Shown in pieces: positions 1 to 7,047 of a stretch of DNA of 16,895 bases (position 1 is the first letter of the stretch; every line of letters begins with the position of its first letter). The stretch covers positions 1 to 16,895 of the forward strand of contig JAJSAJ010000624.1 in NCBI GenBank assembly GCA_024274855.1, written 5' to 3'. Source of the DNA: Planctomycetota bacterium (GTDB taxonomy: Bacteria > Planctomycetota > Planctomycetia > Pirellulales > Pirellulaceae). The notes under the pieces were generated by a model. The model did no database searches. It had not been told where the DNA came from and was given only the letters and a program-made list of their open reading frames with translations. Position numbers and translations under genes: made by a program.

Positions 1-1158
1 ATGCGTTATTCATTTCGACTAGCCGAACTGCTCGGCCATGTGCCTGACCCTCGAAAGCGTCCCGGAACGATCAAAGCCATTGTCGAATACACGGGCCTCG
101 ATCGCCACCAAGTGGCAGCTTTGCTGAAAAACGAAGTCAAGTACATCCCGATGAAAGCTCTGTCGCGTCTATGCGACTATTTGATCGAGTACGGTCACGT
201 GTCGGCAGACCAGTTGCCCGGAGCGTTATTTGCCGTGGAGCCGGAGCATTTCTGGGAATTGCTGGCCAGACGACAGCGACTGGAACTATGTCTCGGTGTT
301 CGGACCGATGGCCCGGACAGTTCGTTCGAGTCAGCGTGGGTTGTCGCGTCAGACTCCGTATTGCTCGGCGAATTGCTCAACGGTGTCTCGACATTGGGGG
401 GGACGGCCAAGCATCAATCGGCCCAGCAGCAACCGGGCATTCTGACGCCTCATCCCGAGCACTTGAAGCAGTCGCTCGTTTGGAGTCCTGGCCAGATGGC
501 CAATGAAGATGTTATTCATCGAGCCCGCGATGTTTACGATCAGTTTGCCGGCCCGGGTGGCGACAAGGCGCTGATCAGTCTGGGCAGTATCAAGAGCAAT
601 CCGGTGGCTGAGCTGATCTTGGCCGAGGCGTTCGGTTGTGAGCCGTTTCGATCGCAGAGTGATCTTGCCGAGCCGCAGATGCGTGCCTGTCCCTTTTTCC
701 TGCGTTTTCGGCAGAATGATCCACATCCCGAGTCCTGTAGCGGCGGCATACAAATGAGCCGTGGTCACGACACGACATCCCCAGGTATTTACTTTGAAAC
801 AGCCGATGGTGATTGGCAGTACTGTGGCTGGAATCAGCCCGAGCATGATACGGCGTTGGTTTTTTACGTTCATCGTGAGTCCCAGGGCCGGTTGGAAATG
901 GTGCTCGGCGGGTTTTCGGGACGGGCAACTCGCCTGCTGGCCAAAACACTCGCGTCACGCGCTGAAGGGTTCTGGCCACCCATCTATTCTCGGCATGGTA
1001 TCCAAGTCGGCGCCTTTATTGTGCAGTACACATTTGCGCCCGAGGATGCGACATCCCGCGATTTGCTTCGTACCGACCTTGTAGCAGGAACCAGAATCAT
1101 TCCACTCGATACGGAAGTTATCGCAAGACGCCTCGATAGTGGGAAAACAGAAATCTGA
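1..1158 (+). CDS. Helix-turn-helix regulator with unknown C-terminal domain
   Basis: This 385-residue protein has an N-terminal helix-turn-helix region (about residues 22-65) that resembles the Cro/C1 (XRE) class: TIKAIVEYTGLDRHQVAALL is followed by a basic segment and a second helix. This suggests a DNA-binding regulator. Residues 110-370 form a larger domain I cannot name. It contains a Gly-Ser-rich turn (SLGSIKSNPVAEL, about 193-205) that looks like a ligand- or nucleotide-binding loop, and several Cys residues. No signal peptide or membrane segment is visible. The ATG is the first base of the window, so the true start could lie upstream, although the methionine sits plausibly before the HTH. 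The stop is followed after 21 nt by a dispersed repeat copy. The HTH is a fair call; the role of the rest is unknown. Confidence 0.75.
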   Translation: MRYSFRLAELLGHVPDPRKRPGTIKAIVEYTGLDRHQVAALLKNEVKYIPMKALSRLCDYLIEYGHVSADQLPGALFAVEPEHFWELLARRQRLELCLGVRTDGPDSSFESAWVVASDSVLLGELLNGVSTLGGTAKHQSAQQQPGILTPHPEHLKQSLVWSPGQMANEDVIHRARDVYDQFAGPGGDKALISLGSIKSNPVAELILAEAFGCEPFRSQSDLAEPQMRACPFFLRFRQNDPHPESCSGGIQMSRGHDTTSPGIYFETADGDWQYCGWNQPEHDTALVFYVHRESQGRLEMVLGGFSGRATRLLAKTLASRAEGFWPPIYSRHGIQVGAFIVQYTFAPEDATSRDLLRTDLVAGTRIIPLDTEVIARRLDSGKTEI

Positions 1159-1163
1159 TTGCC

Positions 1164-1179
1164 CGCCCGCAATCGGGCG
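1164..1179. repeat. Short GC-rich hairpin 3' of the HTH gene
   Basis: CGCCCG (1164-1169) and CGGGCG (1174-1179) form a perfect 6-bp stem with a CAAT loop, five nt after the stop codon of the HTH gene. No T-tract follows, so it is not a classical intrinsic terminator. It may protect the 3' end of the transcript or be part of the adjoining repeat. Confidence 0.4.
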
Positions 1180-1231
1180 ATTGGGGCGTCGAGCGGTAGC
1201 TTGGAGTTGGTTGCGGCCTTGCCGCCCTGTG
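1180..1231 (+). repeat. Dispersed repeat, copy A
   Basis: This stretch, from ATTGGG through GAGCGGTAGCTTGGAGTTGG to GCCGCCCTGTG, matches the reverse complement of 3720-3771 at most positions; the mismatches include one-base indels. It contains an internal hairpin, GCGGC (1213-1217) / GCCGC (1221-1225) with a CTT loop. Both copies lie immediately downstream of a gene, in opposite orientation. A non-coding dispersed element that helps form transcript ends, or a relic of a small mobile element, is the likely explanation. Confidence 0.7.
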
Positions 1232-1321
1232 GCGGGTGCCGATCAGATTTCCCGTCACGACCTGTGTTAGCCGGCATTTGTTCAGAGTCGGTTGAACAAC
1301 AGAGATGTGAAATCAGGACAC

Positions 1322-1326
1322 GAGGA
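1322..1326 (+). promoter_or_regulatory. Ribosome binding site deciding the VOC gene start
   Basis: GAGGA lies 4 nt before the ATG at 1331. It favours this start over the in-frame TTG at 1292, which has no purine-rich site in front of it. Confidence 0.45.
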
Positions 1327-1330
1327 ACTC

Positions 1331-1768
1331 ATGCGCGCGAACGAAATTCTTGAAACGTGCCTCTATGTGGACGATTTGGATAAGGCAGAACACTTCTATA
1401 CAAACGTGCTCGGTTTGAAACTGTTTGAGCGGCATCCGACGCGCCATTTGTTTCTGGCATGTGGGTTACGCATGCTGTTACTGTTCCGGCCGGACGCGAG
1501 TAACGCTGCCAATTCGAAACTTCCGCCCCATGGAAGCCAAGGGGCCGGCCATGTGGCATTCGCTGTGCCGGACCGCGATATTCCAGCCTGGGAAACCTAT
1601 CTGAGCGAGCAGGGTGTGGATGTCGAAAGGACCATTGCTTGGCCGCAAGGAGGGCACTCCGTCTATTTTCGCGACCCGGCCGGCAACAGTTTGGAAGTGG
1701 CAAGCCCCAGAATCTGGTGCCTGGACGAATCCAAAACCATCTCGCAAACGGATCCAATCGCCGACTAA
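1331..1768 (+). CDS. VOC family (glyoxalase/dioxygenase fold) protein
   Basis: This 145-residue protein has two beta-alpha-beta-beta-beta half-modules typical of the vicinal oxygen chelate superfamily. The first covers about residues 5-55 (ETCLYVDDLDKAEHFYTNVLGL) and the second about 72-125 (GHVAFAVPDRDI, then VYFRDPAGNSLEVASP). His74 in HVAF and Glu122 in NSLEV sit where VOC metal ligands usually lie. The usual N-terminal His is replaced by the ETC segment, so the metal site may be incomplete or different. Family members include glyoxalase I, fosfomycin-modifying enzymes and ring-cleaving dioxygenases; the substrate cannot be told here. The protein is soluble with no signal peptide. The ATG at 1331 was chosen over a TTG at 1292 because of a GAGGA site and because the fold begins just after it. 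The gene appears to stand alone. Confidence 0.85.
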   Translation: MRANEILETCLYVDDLDKAEHFYTNVLGLKLFERHPTRHLFLACGLRMLLLFRPDASNAANSKLPPHGSQGAGHVAFAVPDRDIPAWETYLSEQGVDVERTIAWPQGGHSVYFRDPAGNSLEVASPRIWCLDESKTISQTDPIAD

Positions 1769-2022
1769 CTCGCGGCGAATCCGCCTCAAAGAGGCCCGCT
1801 CATGACCATTGGGTGATAGGCAGTGTAGGTTGGATAAACTGTAACGGATCGGCCGAGCAAGGGAAATTGTCGGGCAATAACGTGCCGATGGTAAGCAGGG
1901 GGAAATATGTGCCGCGGAGGCATGCGGTCCATATCAGGATGGCGCTGGCCCCAAACGGCACGAGGCCCGGTTTCGGCCATTCCGCAAATTCTCTGAGAAT
2001 CGCAACTTCAGATTGAGGGTCA

Positions 2023-2295
2023 ATGATGGACAGCGTTCAGCTGTTGGAACAGGTTCGAAGCTTGATTCATGCAACTCTTCAGCGGCAAGGCGCTGATCCG
2101 AACTGCCCGTTGCGCGAAGCGATGTTGATTCGCGATGGCTTTTTCTGTGGTCGCCGATTCGAGCGTGATCAACTTCAGGCCGTCTGGTTTGTTGAAGAGA
2201 ACGAAGTCAAATTCTATGACCGTTTGGGCGCGATCACTCAGGTTCTGACTTTGACCCGCGACTCCCTGCAGCAGCCGTCTCGAAAGGCTGCGTGA
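2023..2295 (+). CDS. Small conserved-looking hypothetical protein
   Basis: This 90-residue protein contains no domain I can name. Features include an N-terminal amphipathic helix (SVQLLEQVRSLIHATLQRQG), a RDGFFCGRRFE segment and a beta-rich AVWFVEENEVKFYDRLG segment. The last of these resembles small hypothetical proteins that I believe are widespread in Pirellulales. GAGGG at 2015-2019 lies 3 nt before the first ATG (2023) and 6 nt before the second (2026), so 2026 may be the real start. No signal peptide or membrane segment is present. The end overlaps the start of a decayed TPR-like reading frame in another frame. Function is unknown. Confidence 0.7.
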   Translation: MMDSVQLLEQVRSLIHATLQRQGADPNCPLREAMLIRDGFFCGRRFERDQLQAVWFVEENEVKFYDRLGAITQVLTLTRDSLQQPSRKAA

Positions 2296-2535
2296 CGTCG
2301 TCAAGACATTTGACTCGCTCGTCGAACGATATCCGGACAGTCCGTGGTGCCGTCGGGCACAGTTTGCCCAGGGAGCGGCTCTGGCATGCAATGGTGATTA
2401 CCGGGCGGCCGAGTTGGTTTATCGCAACCAGGCGGAGTCTCTCCTTTCGACCGAGCGAAAGCAGGAACTCGCCTAGATCTACCTCGATTTTGCCGATGCG
2501 TAAATCCTGCCGGACGACCAGCTAAAGAAACCCGA
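2273..2535 (+). pseudogene. Relic of a large TPR-type protein
   Basis: In the +2 frame, starting near 2273, the translation reads SRLERLRDVVKTFDSLVERY and then PDSPWCRRAQFAQGAALACN, followed by GDYRAAELVYRNQAESLLST and ERKQELA. It is interrupted by TAG at 2474-2476, continues IYLDFADA, and is interrupted again by TAA at 2501-2503. The tract has the helix-turn-helix periodicity and the YPDS / GDYRAAE phrases of tetratricopeptide repeats. It resembles part of the long TPR proteins common in planctomycetes, in which the line would read roughly ELADIYLEFADAYF. Two in-frame stops and missing ends show that it is not expressed as a full protein. It overlaps the last codons of the 90-residue gene in another frame. 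Confidence 0.6.
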
Positions 2536-2569
2536 GTCATGCCGGACAGAGTCCCGGGGGTTGGGGGTT

Positions 2570-2584
2570 GGTTCCCAAGGAACC
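2570..2584. repeat. Short hairpin
   Basis: GGTTCC (2570-2575) and GGAACC (2579-2584) form a 6-bp stem with a CAA loop in the gene-free stretch after the TPR relic. No T-tract follows. Its role is unknown. Confidence 0.3.
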
Positions 2585-2630
2585 GAGACGATCACAACGG
2601 ATATGAAATGGCTACACTGATTTTCGATGG

Positions 2631-2790
2631 AGGCTGTTTCCAGGTAGCCGTTCACGCCGCTGGGGTCTGACGCAATTTTCGGCGGAGAAAGCGTTTCTTT
2701 ACGCGAACACATTTTGTCGCCGAAAATGGGTCTGACCCCTTGGAAGCGAGCCGGCGGCCTACATTCCGTGAACGGTTACGTTTCCAGCCT
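2631..2790. repeat. Nested inverted repeat block, REP/BIME-like
   Basis: The outer arms are GTAGCCGTTCAC (2644-2655) and GTGAACGGTTAC (2768-2779), complementary at 11 of 12 positions. The inner arms are ATTTTCGGCG (2675-2684) and CGCCGAAAAT (2718-2727), a perfect 10-bp match around a 33-nt centre. That centre holds a small GCGT/ACGC stem (2691-2694 and 2701-2704). The nonamer GGGTCTGAC appears directly repeated on either side of the inner arms (2663-2671 and 2728-2736). The second copy is part of GGGTCTGACCC, itself nearly palindromic. GTTTCCAG also repeats near both outer ends (2636-2643 and 2780-2787). The layout fits a composite REP element or a small non-autonomous element mobilised by a RAYT transposase. 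Confidence 0.65.
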
Positions 2791-2837
2791 GTTGACACAT
2801 TCCGTTGGGGCTAGAGTTCGCCTATACTCATTTCTCG

Positions 2838-3710
2838 ATGGACTATCAAGGCAAGATTTACCGACCACCGAGTGAAGCCCGCGCCTTCATCCTGCAGGCG
2901 ACTTTGGGGTGTTCTTGGAACGCGTGCACCTACTGCGATATGTATCGTGACAAGACGTTTCGAGTGCGCGACCTGCACGAAACGCTGGACGATGTGCGTG
3001 AGGCCGGCCGTGCGTTTGGCGATCAGGTGAACAAGGTGTTCGTCGCCGATGGCGACGCTCTGATCATGGATGCCGACACGTGGCAGGCGATCCTCGCTGC
3101 CTGCCGGGAATCGTTCCCGCACTTGCGCCGAGTGAGCGCCTATGCCACCGCCAGGAACTTGTTGGAAAAGACGCCGGAAGAGCTGCAACGGCTGCGCGAC
3201 TTGGGTCTCACCCTTCTCTATATCGGCCCCGAGTCCGGCGACGACGTTACACTGAAACGGATTGCCAAAGGTGCTTCTTTCGACGACCACGTCAAGGCGG
3301 CGGACAAGGCTCGCGCCGCCAACATCGTTCTTTCCGTCATCTTCCTGCTCGGCGTTGGCGGCGTCAAGCGTAGCCGCGAACACGCACTCGCTTCGGCTTG
3401 CCTTGCCACCGCCATGGATCCCCGATTCCTTTCACTTCTCACCCTTACCGTGATTCCCGGTACGCCCATTGCCACGCTGGCCGAGCGGGACCGTTTTCAG
3501 TTGCCGTCCGTGGAAGGACTTCTTGCGGAGCTCCGGAGCTTTGTCGCCGGCGTCACGCCGACCGACGCAATCTTCCGCACTAACCATGCGTCCAACTACT
3601 TGCCGCTGGCCGGTCGTTTGCCGCGAGACCGGGACCGCATTCTCGAGACGCTGGACCAGGCGCTCGCGGGCAACGTGCCGATGAATCCCGAGTGGATGCG
3701 TGGGTTGTAG
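2838..3710 (+). CDS. Radical SAM protein (CX4CX2C cluster motif)
   Basis: This 290-residue protein is a radical S-adenosylmethionine enzyme. GCSWNACTYCDMY gives Cys25, Cys30 and Cys33, a CX4CX2C arrangement rather than the common CX3CX2C. I recall the same spacing in COG1032-type proteins with a GCSHNKCTFC motif. Later family features are YIGPESGDDVTLKRIAKG (about 142-159), which resembles the SAM-contacting GxESG segment, and TLTVIPGTPI near residue 213. The protein lacks a B12 domain and a TRAM domain; the reaction is unknown, and some homologues are loosely labelled as coproporphyrinogen oxidase-like. The ATG at 2838 was chosen over a TTG at 2805 because MDYQGKIYRPPSEAR is the natural start of this family. 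No Shine-Dalgarno site precedes it. Copy B of the dispersed repeat starts 10 nt after the stop. Confidence 0.9.
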   Translation: MDYQGKIYRPPSEARAFILQATLGCSWNACTYCDMYRDKTFRVRDLHETLDDVREAGRAFGDQVNKVFVADGDALIMDADTWQAILAACRESFPHLRRVSAYATARNLLEKTPEELQRLRDLGLTLLYIGPESGDDVTLKRIAKGASFDDHVKAADKARAANIVLSVIFLLGVGGVKRSREHALASACLATAMDPRFLSLLTLTVIPGTPIATLAERDRFQLPSVEGLLAELRSFVAGVTPTDAIFRTNHASNYLPLAGRLPRDRDRILETLDQALAGNVPMNPEWMRGL

Positions 3711-3719
3711 CAGGTCCAT

Positions 3720-3771
3720 CACAGGGCGGCAGAGCCGCCAACCAACTTCGAGCTACCGCTCGGTTCCCAAT
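3720..3771 (-). repeat. Dispersed repeat, copy B (inverted relative to copy A)
   Basis: Read on the minus strand, this matches copy A at 1180-1231: GAGCGGTAGCT, then AGTTGGTT and GCCGCCCTGTG are shared. It contains a perfect hairpin, GGCGGC (3725-3730) / GCCGCC (3734-3739) with an AGA loop. The hairpin is kept in copy A despite sequence changes, which suggests that the stem matters. It begins 10 nt after the radical SAM stop codon. Confidence 0.7.
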
Positions 3772-4320
3772 AGACCGCTCCCGTTGGTCGCTCGACTTTG
3801 TCAACAACTCAACGATGTTTGATGTTAGCCATACAGAGTGCCTGCTTTCCACGCGTTTGTCGTCTGAAGCTCCCCAGGCATCGTGGACGCTTGGCAGAAG
3901 AATCGCAGAAGAACCAGACACTCTGATTTCGAGCTGTTTCGAACTCTGATTGCCTATTTCACACAGCTGGTGTTGTTGAGATTACGTATGCGAGTGCCAC
4001 TTTAGCCGAATGGCAGGTTGCCGGCTGGACGGGAGTATCGAGTAGAACACGAATCACCACTTATCTTCACTGATCCTGGATCGAAGGCCCAAGTGAACGT
4101 TCCGAGCGCGTCTGCTCTTCTCGTTCGACACTGAACTTGCAGCTTTTCACCCGTGTCTGATTAGTGCGGATTAATGAGTGTTCCGATCTTCTCTTCCTTT
4201 TGTTTTCGTCGTTTCCGACTCAGAAGTTGTGTAAGGTTCGAGAAGTCCTGAGCCTCAGCGGCTGCCAAGTGGGTAAGGATTCGCCAATCAATAACTGTCG
4301 CACTCTTCCGCGTACAGACC
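3772..4320. other. Gene-free stretch
   Basis: No reading frame here has a recognisable domain, start signal or coding-like composition on either strand. The stretch lies between the plus-strand radical SAM gene and the 3' end of the minus-strand sialidase-like gene, so it is a convergent intergenic region. The segment near 4158-4180 (ATTAGTGCGGATTAATGAG) is a short imperfect tandem of ATTA-containing units and looks like dispersed repeat material. Confidence 0.5.
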
Positions 4321-4341
4321 CCCATGGGCTCGTCCCATGGG
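4321..4341. repeat. Doubled palindrome hairpin between convergent genes
   Basis: CCCATGGG occurs at 4321-4328 and again at 4334-4341, separated by CTCGT. Each copy is its own reverse complement, so the two can pair as an 8-bp stem with a 5-nt loop, or each can fold separately at the DNA level. It lies about 90 nt beyond the stop of the sialidase-like gene. No T-tract is present on either side. It may act as a transcript 3' end or be part of a dispersed repeat. Confidence 0.5.
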
Positions 4342-4429
4342 TGAATCAGTCTCGCAGCTAAGTAGGATCGCCGCACGAACGCCCTCCAGTAAACGCGACA
4401 ACAATTGATTCGCCGGCCCTAAACGCGAT

Positions 4430-6103
4430 TTATGGCTGGATCGACACGTCGACCGATTCCACCAGTAACCCTGCCGCGTCTGTCTGCTTGGCGGCTGACC
4501 ACAAACGGAGATAACAGACTCCTGGCAAGGCCGACATCTGCGACAAGTCGGTAACAGGCTTTGAGTCGAAGGACAACACGCACCGGCGTTTCTTACAGTC
4601 CCAGGCGAATTCGAGCGTGTGCCATTTTCCAGGCGTCAGCTTGGTCCCGCTCTGGACCAGTTCTCCTTCCGGGAGCGGCTCCACGATCTCGCCGTCTGAC
4701 CAGATGGCGCAGACGAACTGCCCTGTCTCGGAATAATAGGGCCACGTGAAGTGGTCGGTCAAACAGATGCGCGCGCCTTGAAAGCCCGGCCGGAGTTGGA
4801 TTCGCATCGTGAGCTTTCCCTTGGAGCCGAAAGGGAAGTTCAGTGACGCGCCGGACGCCACGTTCGCCTTTGGCTTGGGCAACGCGAGGACCTTGCGGTC
4901 GGGATGATCCGGGTGAGCGACAAGCTTCGGCCCTTCGGTCTGTAAGGTGACCCAGTTGTCCAGACCGGTCGAAAACTCTTCCCGGAAACGTATTTCTTCA
5001 AGCCAGTCCGGATCCAGGCGGAGCATGTTGGCCGTGAAGTCGGCCGTTCCATAAGTGACGATCACGGTCCCGTCGTCAGTTTGCGTGATGAACGGGTAGC
5101 AGACCCAGCCTTGGGGGCCGAGTACTCCGTTGGTGCGGGCGATCTCGCGGTAGCCCCGCCACGAACGGCCCTCGTCGTCGCTGATCGCCGCGGCCAGCAC
5201 CAGCCGGTTGAAGACATGTTTGGGCTTGAGCGAATTGTTCCAGACGAGGAGGATGCGGCCATCGGCCAGGCGTCGCATCGCCGGTGGAGCGGCTGGCGAC
5301 ACGAACCGGCTGTCCCGGACGTCTTGCCACGACTCGCCGCCGTTTGGCGAAGAGGCTTCCACGAGGTGCCCGCCATGAAGTTGGCGAAACAGCATCCAAA
5401 TTCGTCCGTCGTTCAACTCCACGCCCGACTGCTCGTCCAACTGAACCGGCGCGGTGGAGTCAGCGATGATCTCCTTCCCCGACCGCCAGGTCTTTCCCCG
5501 GTCGTCGGACAGAGCGCAGAAGGCGCCCCACTTCCGCTTGTCGTCGAAAACGTGCCATATCGGCAGGATGATGCGCCCGGTCTTTGACACCACGGGCTGG
5601 TGGATCCCGCAGTACTTATAGCCTGTGGGAACGATTTGGACGTCCGACCAGGTCTTGCCATTGTCGTCGGACATCACGTGGAAGACTGCCAAGTTCCCCT
5701 TGTAAGTCTCCCAGTCGAAGGCGACCCGGCGCAATACGCCGAAGATATGGATGCCGCCCTGTTTGTCGCAAAGAGTGGCGCCATCAGCCCCGGCGATGTA
5801 GCGGGCTTTGCCCTCGGTGCGGGGAAACTCGAACAGCACCAGCGGTTTGGTCCAGGTCGCACCGTTGTCGCGAGAGAACCGGGCGAAAGCCAATTGTACC
5901 GTTCCAGTCGCATCGGCGGTGCCGGGCTTTTCCTCTGGCCACCACGTCATTACCCGTCCGTCCGGCAAGGCCGTCACCCAGAAGCCAAACGGCTTGGGGC
6001 ACTCGGCCTGCTCGATGCCGGCAGCACCTGCCTCGAGGACGAAAATGGCCGTCGAAAACAGAGTTGCCCAAAAGAGAACACACAAGAGTTGGTTGTTTCG
6101 CAT
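4430..6103 (-). CDS. Secreted sialidase-like BNR/Asp-box protein
   Basis: This 557-residue exported protein has a signal peptide (about 1-28, with the hydrophobic LLCVLFWATLFSTAIFVL core) and then a six-bladed sialidase-type beta-propeller. Five Asp-boxes (SxDxGxTW pattern) are visible: SRDNGATW (77-84), SDDNGKTW (145-152), SDDRGKTW (199-206), SPNGGESW (252-259) and SDDEGRSW (308-315). SGVELNDGRIWMLFR (226-240) places a Glu and an Arg as in sialidase active sites, and VCYPFITQTDDG supplies a candidate Tyr. A beta-sandwich-like domain follows (about 375-557, LamG-like). The substrate may not be sialic acid. The start at 6103 was chosen because the signal peptide begins there; the open frame upstream to 6265 is low-complexity and implausible. 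The gene lies 145 bp downstream of the DUF1080 gene on the same strand and is probably co-transcribed with it. Confidence 0.88.
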   Translation of the reverse strand: MRNNQLLCVLFWATLFSTAIFVLEAGAAGIEQAECPKPFGFWVTALPDGRVMTWWPEEKPGTADATGTVQLAFARFSRDNGATWTKPLVLFEFPRTEGKARYIAGADGATLCDKQGGIHIFGVLRRVAFDWETYKGNLAVFHVMSDDNGKTWSDVQIVPTGYKYCGIHQPVVSKTGRIILPIWHVFDDKRKWGAFCALSDDRGKTWRSGKEIIADSTAPVQLDEQSGVELNDGRIWMLFRQLHGGHLVEASSPNGGESWQDVRDSRFVSPAAPPAMRRLADGRILLVWNNSLKPKHVFNRLVLAAAISDDEGRSWRGYREIARTNGVLGPQGWVCYPFITQTDDGTVIVTYGTADFTANMLRLDPDWLEEIRFREEFSTGLDNWVTLQTEGPKLVAHPDHPDRKVLALPKPKANVASGASLNFPFGSKGKLTMRIQLRPGFQGARICLTDHFTWPYYSETGQFVCAIWSDGEIVEPLPEGELVQSGTKLTPGKWHTLEFAWDCKKRRCVLSFDSKPVTDLSQMSALPGVCYLRLWSAAKQTDAAGLLVESVDVSIQP

Positions 6104-6248
6104 GCGTGTTAGACCACTCGTTAGAAACTCGCGAAATTGGGATGATTCCAGTTCGTCGAACCAGCTTTGACCAACGCCGGATCGAAGTTGTGCATGCGGG
6201 GGATGATGTGGGGTACTGCTGGTCGTTGATGGTGTCCAGCAGGGCAGT

Positions 6249-6944
6249 CTACTTTGCCTTCTCATTTGGCTTCAGTTCCCGAATCCTGATATTTCGCCAA
6301 CGGACCTGATACGGCCCCGTGGCTTTTCTGATGCCGTGGACTTGCAGGCCAATGAAACCGGTGGTGTCCATGTCGTCACGAAAGTCGGCACAAGGGACAC
6401 CATTGACCCAGGAGCGGATACGGTCGCCTTGTGCGATGATGCGGTAGCGGTTCCACTCGCCTTCCTTGAAAGCCTTTCTTGCCTCAGGCTTGTCGGAGAA
6501 ATCATCAAGCCATTTGGTTCGCCGTCCTTCATCCCAAAAGTTTCCCGACGTCTCGCTTGCCGCTGTGGAGATTTCACATTGGTAGCCGTAGACCTCACCC
6601 TTCTTGCGAATGCGTTTAGGTTTTGACATCTGTGGCGTGTCCTTTTCGTACACGTGACTGCGGATCTGGATGCCGGAATTCAGCTCCTTGTCGCACAGCA
6701 CCTCCAGTTCGAGGACAAAGTCGCTGAATGGTCCTTTGCAGAGGAACGTGTTGTGGCTGCCATCGGCGGTGGTTCCGACAATCGTCCCGTTCTTGGCTTC
6801 GTACGTGGCGAAACCACCTTGCTTCGTCCACCCCTCGATGGTTTTCCCATCGAAAAGCGAAACCCACTTCCCCTCATCGGCGCTTGCGATTGCGCCAACG
6901 GAGAAGACGATTGTAAGCGCCGTGTAAATACCGAGTCGTCGCAT
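6249..6944 (-). CDS. Secreted DUF1080 (3-keto-disaccharide hydrolase-type) protein
   Basis: This 231-residue protein has a signal peptide (about 1-22) followed by a single DUF1080 domain, a concanavalin-like beta-jelly-roll. Diagnostic segments in order are WVSLFDGKTIEGW (27-39), NSGIQIRS (89-96), YGYQCEI (119-125), WNRYRIIAQGDRIRSWVNG (164-182), GFIGLQVHG (196-204) and WRNIRIREL (216-224). Pfam now names the family 3-keto-disaccharide hydrolase; members cleave or bind oxidised glycans outside the cytoplasm. The length is that of a complete single-domain member. GAAGGA (6953-6958) lies 8 nt before the ATG and supports the start. The gene precedes the sialidase-like gene in a probable two-gene operon for glycan degradation. 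Confidence 0.9.
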   Translation of the reverse strand: MRRLGIYTALTIVFSVGAIASADEGKWVSLFDGKTIEGWTKQGGFATYEAKNGTIVGTTADGSHNTFLCKGPFSDFVLELEVLCDKELNSGIQIRSHVYEKDTPQMSKPKRIRKKGEVYGYQCEISTAASETSGNFWDEGRRTKWLDDFSDKPEARKAFKEGEWNRYRIIAQGDRIRSWVNGVPCADFRDDMDTTGFIGLQVHGIRKATGPYQVRWRNIRIRELKPNEKAK

Positions 6945-6988
6945 CGTGTTGGTCCTTCATGTTGCAGGTGCGGGAGTTGATGCCGGAT

Positions 6989-7018
6989 AGTATACCGCGT
7001 TGTCCGATCGGCTGCGAA
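6989..7018 (-). promoter_or_regulatory. Candidate sigma-70-type promoter of the DUF1080 operon
   Basis: On the minus strand TTCGCA (7013-7018) is followed after 18 nt by TATACT (6989-6994). A start site would fall near 6981, giving a leader of about 36 nt before the DUF1080 ATG. The -10 box differs from consensus at one position and the -35 box matches 4 of 6. Confidence 0.35.
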
Positions 7019-7047
7019 TAATCGGGGCATGTTTCCTTGTTATCTTG

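Noticed and set aside
1786..2013. Minus-strand open frames in the gap between the VOC gene and the small hypothetical
   Set aside because: One frame (REFAEWPKPGLVPFGASAIL...) looks mildly protein-like but has no usable start codon and no recognisable domain; the others look random.
2792..2828. TTGACA (2792-2797) and TATACT (2823-2828) before the radical SAM gene, as a sigma-70 promoter
   Set aside because: The spacing is 25 nt, too long for a standard promoter. TATACT alone may still act as a -10 box, so it is mentioned only as a possibility.
4430..6265. Longer 611-residue start of the sialidase-like protein
   Set aside because: The extra N-terminal residues are Ser/Thr/Pro/His-rich, show no homology pattern and would bury the signal peptide; the start at 6103 begins directly with a signal peptide.
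5584..6309. Long plus-strand open frames opposite the sialidase-like gene
   Set aside because: They are antisense shadows with Arg/Ser-rich composition and no domain.
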